From positions 1-9,100 of the forward strand of contig JAISNB010000160.1 in NCBI GenBank assembly GCA_031276435.1: a stretch of DNA of 9,100 bases, in the 5' to 3' direction. Positions 6,692 through 9,100 of the stretch are shown here, one piece after another (the stretch's first letter is position 1; each line of letters begins with the position of its first letter). The translations under genes were made by a program, and so were the position numbers. This DNA comes from Burkholderiaceae bacterium. GTDB lineage: Bacteria > Pseudomonadota > Gammaproteobacteria > Burkholderiales > Burkholderiaceae_C. The notes under the pieces are model-generated. The model saw only the letters and a program-made list of their open reading frames with translations. It searched no databases and had not been told where the DNA came from.

Positions 6692-7942
6692 ATGCCTGCT
6701 GCCTTGTCTGACGTTCCTGTTTCCCCCACCCGCATGACGACTGCCGAGAGGCGCGCCAGCCAGTCGCTGGCCGGTATTTTTGCGTTGCGCATGCTCGGGC
6801 TGTTTTTGGTGCTGCCGGTGTTTGCGCTGGAAGCGCGCCACTATCCAGGCGGCAGCGATCCGGCGCTGATTGGCCTGGCCATGGGCATTTACGGGCTGAC
6901 GCAGGCCGTTATGCAAGCCCCGCTCGGGCTGGCCTCTGACCGCTTTGGGCGCAAGCGCGTCATCGTGCTCGGCCTGCTGGTTTTTGCCGCGGGCAGTCTG
7001 TGGGCCGCGCTGGCGGGCAGCGTGCACGCACTCATGGCCGCGCGCGCGTTGCAGGGCGCGGGCGCGGTGTCGGCGGCGGCCACCGCCTTGCTGGCCGATT
7101 TGACGCGCGACGCGGTGCGCACCAAAGGCATGGCGCTGGTGGGCATCAGTATCGGGCTGGTGTTTGCGCTCTCGCTCATTGTTGCGCCGCCGCTGGCCGC
7201 TCGGGTGGGCTTGCCGGGCCTGTTTGGCTTGACGGCGGTGCTGGCGCTGGGCGGCGTGCTCATGGTGCTGTGGTGGACGCCCCCTGAACCCGCGCGCTCC
7301 CAAACGTCAGCCAGCGTTCCGCGCGCGCGGCTGGCCGACGTTTGGCGGCATCCCCATTTGTGGCGGCTGTACCTGGGCATTTTTGTGCTGCACACGGTGC
7401 AAATGGCCATGTGGAGCGTGCTCCCGGCCTTGCTGGTTGCCGCTGGCTTGCCCAAAGCCGCGCACTGGCACGTGTATTTGCCAGCGGTGCTGGTCTCGTT
7501 TTTGATGCTGGGGACGCTGTTTGCCATGGAGCGGCGCGGCCAGATGGCGCTGGCGCAGCGCGCGGCCATCGCGCTGCTGCTGCTGGTGCAATGGCTGCTG
7601 TACTTTTGGGCCACGCGCGGCCCCGGCATCTGGCTGCTCGGCGCGCTGCTGCTGCTGTTTTTTGTCGCCTTCAACGTGCTGGAGGCCAGTCAGCCCAGCC
7701 TGATCTCGCGCTTGGCACCCGTGCCCGCGCGCGGCGCAGCGCTTGGCGTCTACAACACACTGCAATCGCTGGGGTTGTTTGCAGGCGGCGCGCTTGGCGG
7801 CGGCTTGCTCAAGGCGTTTGGAGCGCAGGCGGTGTTTGCCGTGGCAGGTGCCCTGGCCTTGCTGTGGCTGCTGCTGGGTTGGGCGCAACCCATGCCCAAG
7901 GCGCCGCCGTTGTCGCAGCAGCAGCCCGCCACGGGCCAATAG
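6692..7942 (+). CDS. MFS transporter, YajR-like
   Basis: This is an inner-membrane major facilitator protein of 416 residues with about 12 hydrophobic segments, probably a proton-driven exporter; the substrate cannot be read from the sequence. Family marks are motif A, GLASDRFGRKRV (79-90), between segments 2 and 3; RALQGAGAVSAA (118-129) as motif B; a central loop near residues 197-220; and NVLEASQPSLISR (328-340) in the second half. It resembles the YajR group but stops soon after the last membrane segment, without the C-terminal YAM domain of E. coli YajR. Two starts are possible: the ATG at 6692 used here, or the one at 6734 (MTTAERRASQSLAG), which better matches relatives as I recall them. 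Neither has a clear ribosome binding site. It precedes ssb on the same strand with a 143-base gap, a pairing common in Burkholderiales. Confidence 0.9.
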   Translation: MPAALSDVPVSPTRMTTAERRASQSLAGIFALRMLGLFLVLPVFALEARHYPGGSDPALIGLAMGIYGLTQAVMQAPLGLASDRFGRKRVIVLGLLVFAAGSLWAALAGSVHALMAARALQGAGAVSAAATALLADLTRDAVRTKGMALVGISIGLVFALSLIVAPPLAARVGLPGLFGLTAVLALGGVLMVLWWTPPEPARSQTSASVPRARLADVWRHPHLWRLYLGIFVLHTVQMAMWSVLPALLVAAGLPKAAHWHVYLPAVLVSFLMLGTLFAMERRGQMALAQRAAIALLLLVQWLLYFWATRGPGIWLLGALLLLFFVAFNVLEASQPSLISRLAPVPARGAALGVYNTLQSLGLFAGGALGGGLLKAFGAQAVFAVAGALALLWLLLGWAQPMPKAPPLSQQQPATGQ

Positions 7943-8019
7943 CCCGCGCGCGGCTGGCGGATCAGCCAGGCGCTCCACCGCCCGCGCGGCTTTGCGCGGC
8001 GCGCGCTGGCGCAGTTGGC

Positions 8020-8049
8020 TGGCAAAGCGCCAACCCTTTGCGGCACAAT
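8020..8049 (+). promoter_or_regulatory. Possible ssb promoter
   Basis: CACAAT (8044-8049) matches the -10 consensus at four of six positions and lies 36 bases before the ssb start. The best -35 at suitable spacing, TGGCAA (8020-8025, 18-base spacer), is poor. The rest of the MFS-ssb gap is GC-rich, with small stems such as GTTGGC (8014-8019) with GCCAAC (8029-8034) but no T run, so read-through from the MFS gene is also possible. Confidence 0.3.
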
Positions 8050-8085
8050 GGAACCCGGATCCAACCAGCAAGCACAAAACAGCCC

Positions 8086-8589
8086 ATGGCCTCAATCAAC
8101 AAAATCATCCTCATCGGCAACCTTGGCCAAGACCCGGAGTTGCGCTCTTTTCCCAGTGGCGGACAAGTCTGCAACCTGCGCATCGCCACAACCGACAAAT
8201 GGAAAGACCGGCAAACCGGCGAGCCGCGCGAACACACCGAATGGCACAGTGTCGTCTTCAACGACCGTTTGGCCGAAGTGGCCGCCCAATACCTGCGCAA
8301 AGGCTCCCAAGTCTATGTGGAGGGCAGCCTGCGCACCCGCAAATGGCAAGACAAAGAGGGCAACGACCGCTACACCACCGAAATACGCGGCAATGTCATG
8401 CAAATGCTTGGCTCGCGCCAGGGCGCGGGCACGGGTGCTGACGGTGGCGGCTACGACGCTCCGGCTGCCGCCGCACCCCGCCCGCCCGCTGTCCCCCGCG
8501 CCGCCGCAGCGCCGCGCAGCGCCCCGCCCGCTGCCGCGCCAGCCGCGGCCACCGGGTTTGAGGACATGGACGACGACATCCCGTTTTAA
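8086..8589 (+). CDS. ssb: Single-stranded DNA-binding protein
   Basis: SSB coats single-stranded DNA as a tetramer during replication, recombination and repair, and recruits partner proteins through its C-terminal tip. The 167-residue protein has a full OB-fold (about 1-110): MASINKIILIGNLGQDPELR, TEWHSVVF (52-59), AEVAAQYLRKGSQVYVEG and LRTRKWQDKEGNDRYTTE. The DNA-stacking tryptophans equivalent to E. coli Trp40, 54 and 88 are Trp39, 53 and 87. The position of E. coli Phe60 appears to be Asn. The linker (about 111-157) is rich in Ala and Pro with little Gln. The acidic tip is intact: DMDDDIPF (160-167). The ATG at 8086 gives the family-typical N-terminus; the frame is open far upstream but that part is the MFS gene read out of frame. 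No Shine-Dalgarno sequence is evident. Confidence 0.98.
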   Translation: MASINKIILIGNLGQDPELRSFPSGGQVCNLRIATTDKWKDRQTGEPREHTEWHSVVFNDRLAEVAAQYLRKGSQVYVEGSLRTRKWQDKEGNDRYTTEIRGNVMQMLGSRQGAGTGADGGGYDAPAAAAPRPPAVPRAAAAPRSAPPAAAPAAATGFEDMDDDIPF

Positions 8590-8625
8590 TCCCGCTTCCT
8601 TCATTGCGTACAGTTCGCCAGTCGG

Positions 8626-8665
8626 CATTGCGGGAAGCGGCGCGACATGCAATCCATGAAGCAAG
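8626..8665 (+). repeat. Second copy of the CATTGCG...GCAATCCATGAAG repeat arm
   Basis: This 40-base stretch matches the right arm of the element at 6276-6378 (minus strand 6378-6337, 42 bases) at 36 of 42 aligned columns, with four substitutions and two one-base gaps. GCAATCCATGAAG is identical in both. The two copies are in opposite orientation and flank the MFS-ssb segment. Another CATTGCG occurs 24 bases before it (8602-8608). The GGAAGCGG in it (8633-8640) also pairs with CCGCTTCC (8592-8599) just after the ssb stop, a possible stem with a long 33-base loop. Confidence 0.7.
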
Positions 8666-8808
8666 CCCCTCAACCAGCATCGGAAAACGCCCAGGCGCAA
8701 ACCCCCAAGCCGCAGCGGTCTGCGCTGCGCAAAGGCCATCAGAAGCGGATTGCCGAGCACGCGGCGGCCAACAAATTCGCGCATGGTCGCAGGCTGAAAA
8801 GCGCTTGA
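8647..8808 (+). CDS. Small basic hypothetical protein, start inside a repeat
   Basis: I do not recognise this 53-codon ORF. It begins 57 bases after the ssb stop. The N-terminal third is polar and Gln/Pro-rich; the rest is strongly basic (KPQRSALRKGHQKRIAEH, then KFAHGRRLKSA), with no membrane segment or cysteines. A GGGAAG (8632-8637) lies nine bases before the first ATG; a second in-frame ATG is at 8656 (MKQAPQPA). Both starts, and the GGGAAG, fall inside the repeat copy at 8626-8665. The sensible amino-acid make-up and its position downstream of ssb favour a real gene, perhaps binding nucleic acid; that role is a guess from charge only. It could instead be a chance ORF. Confidence 0.5.
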   Translation: MQSMKQAPQPASENAQAQTPKPQRSALRKGHQKRIAEHAAANKFAHGRRLKSA

Positions 8809-8813
8809 GGATT

Positions 8814-8841
8814 TTGCGCCCACTTCGGCTTGCCCGACAAT
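8814..8841 (+). promoter_or_regulatory. Possible promoter of the lipoprotein gene
   Basis: TTGCGC (8814-8819) and GACAAT (8836-8841) are 16 bases apart; each matches its consensus at four of six positions. Transcription would start about seven bases after the -10, at or next to the ATG at 8850, which would make the message leaderless or nearly so. This is weak evidence from hexamers alone. Confidence 0.3.
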
Positions 8842-8849
8842 GGCGGCCC

Positions 8850-9100
8850 ATGAGTGTTGCTGTTTCAAGTGCGAGCGCCGCGCGCTGCTGTTTTGCGCGG
8901 CATGTTCTTTGGGGCTTGGTCGCGCTGGCCGCCGCCGCTCTGGTGGGTTGCGCCAGCAAGCCCAAACCGGCGCCGGTGCCCGCGCCCGGCGTGGAAGAAG
9001 CGCCACTGCCCACATCGTATTCGGGCACGGCCAGCACCATTGTGCGCGCGCGCAGCCGCTGGGTTCCGGTGGATTGGTCGGAGTTGCCGGGGGTGGAGCA
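8850..9100 (+). CDS. mltA: Lipoprotein, probable membrane-bound lytic murein transglycosylase A (5' part)
   Basis: Only the first 83 codons are present; the gene runs off the window edge. A lipoprotein signal is clear: basic residues (Arg17 region), a hydrophobic stretch WGLVALAAAALVG (21-33) and a lipobox LVGC with Cys34 as the lipidated residue. A Pro/Ala-rich spacer (36-55) follows, as expected for an outer-membrane-anchored protein. The segment SRWVPVDWSELPG (69-81) resembles the start of the mature region of betaproteobacterial MltA proteins, which cleave peptidoglycan to 1,6-anhydro-muropeptides. The catalytic 3D domain lies beyond the window, so the family call rests on that segment alone. 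The lipoprotein call is firm; MltA is likely but not proven. No good ribosome binding site precedes the ATG. Confidence 0.65.
   Translation, partial: MSVAVSSASAARCCFARHVLWGLVALAAAALVGCASKPKPAPVPAPGVEEAPLPTSYSGTASTIVRARSRWVPVDWSELPGVE

Noticed and set aside
6316..6737. Plus-strand frames in the dnaA-MFS spacer
   Set aside because: They begin in or just after the repeat, overlap the MFS start in other frames and have Arg/Ala/Pro-rich translations without a recognisable domain. The stretch at about 6400-6640 might itself be an interspersed repeat, but only a BLASTN search could show that.
8052..8062. Search for CRISPR, tRNA, rRNA, riboswitch or transposase in the window
   Set aside because: No spaced direct-repeat array, cloverleaf, transposase motif or recognisable riboswitch was seen in any intergenic region, including the MFS-ssb gap.
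7342..8085. Long in-frame extension upstream of ssb
   Set aside because: This part is the MFS gene read in another frame. The ATG at 8086 gives the standard SSB N-terminus.
8257..8262. Loss of the Phe60 equivalent in SSB as a sign of altered function
   Set aside because: The neighbouring residue is Phe, the rest of the OB-fold is intact, and similar wording (VVFN) is usual in related betaproteobacterial SSBs as far as I recall.
8092..9015. A 307-codon minus-strand frame opposite ssb, the small ORF and the lipoprotein start
   Set aside because: It is antisense to SSB over most of its length and has no domain that I recognise.

Overview
This window is a chromosomal housekeeping segment from a GC-rich betaproteobacterium, most likely of the Burkholderiales and close to the Comamonadaceae. 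That placement is inferred from the GyrB, DnaA, DnaN and SSB sequences, the MFS-ssb gene pair and the high GC content. No phage, CRISPR array, toxin-antitoxin pair or transposase is visible.

Layout, left to right: ogt (+, 9-518), an O6-alkylguanine-DNA repair gene, ends facing the gyrB terminus. Next comes the replication cluster dnaA-dnaN-gyrB, read right to left (dnaA 6121-4697, dnaN 4521-3394, gyrB 3303-616). A short stem-loop lies between dnaN and gyrB, and a strong ribosome binding site precedes dnaN. Right of dnaA is a 570-base spacer (6122-6691). It carries a good dnaA promoter overlapped by a DnaA-box-like site, a second weaker box, local inverted repeats and a dispersed inverted-repeat element. 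It is the best candidate in the window for an origin or origin remnant. Beyond it, genes run on the + strand: an MFS transporter (6692-7942), ssb (8086-8589), a 53-codon basic ORF (8647-8808) and the start of a lipoprotein gene that looks like mltA (8850 to the window edge).

The genes share a theme of DNA maintenance: initiator, sliding clamp, gyrase B subunit, single-strand binding protein and alkylation repair. The unusual point is the join. In most related genomes dnaA faces rpmH-rnpA, and the MFS-ssb pair faces uvrA. Here dnaA faces MFS-ssb directly, and neither rpmH-rnpA nor uvrA is present. One half of the dispersed repeat lies in this junction spacer, and a second copy in opposite orientation lies just after ssb, where it supplies the start region of the small ORF. 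This suggests a past rearrangement near the origin. I see no clearly new multi-gene system; the junction, the repeat and the repeat-started small ORF deserve a second look.
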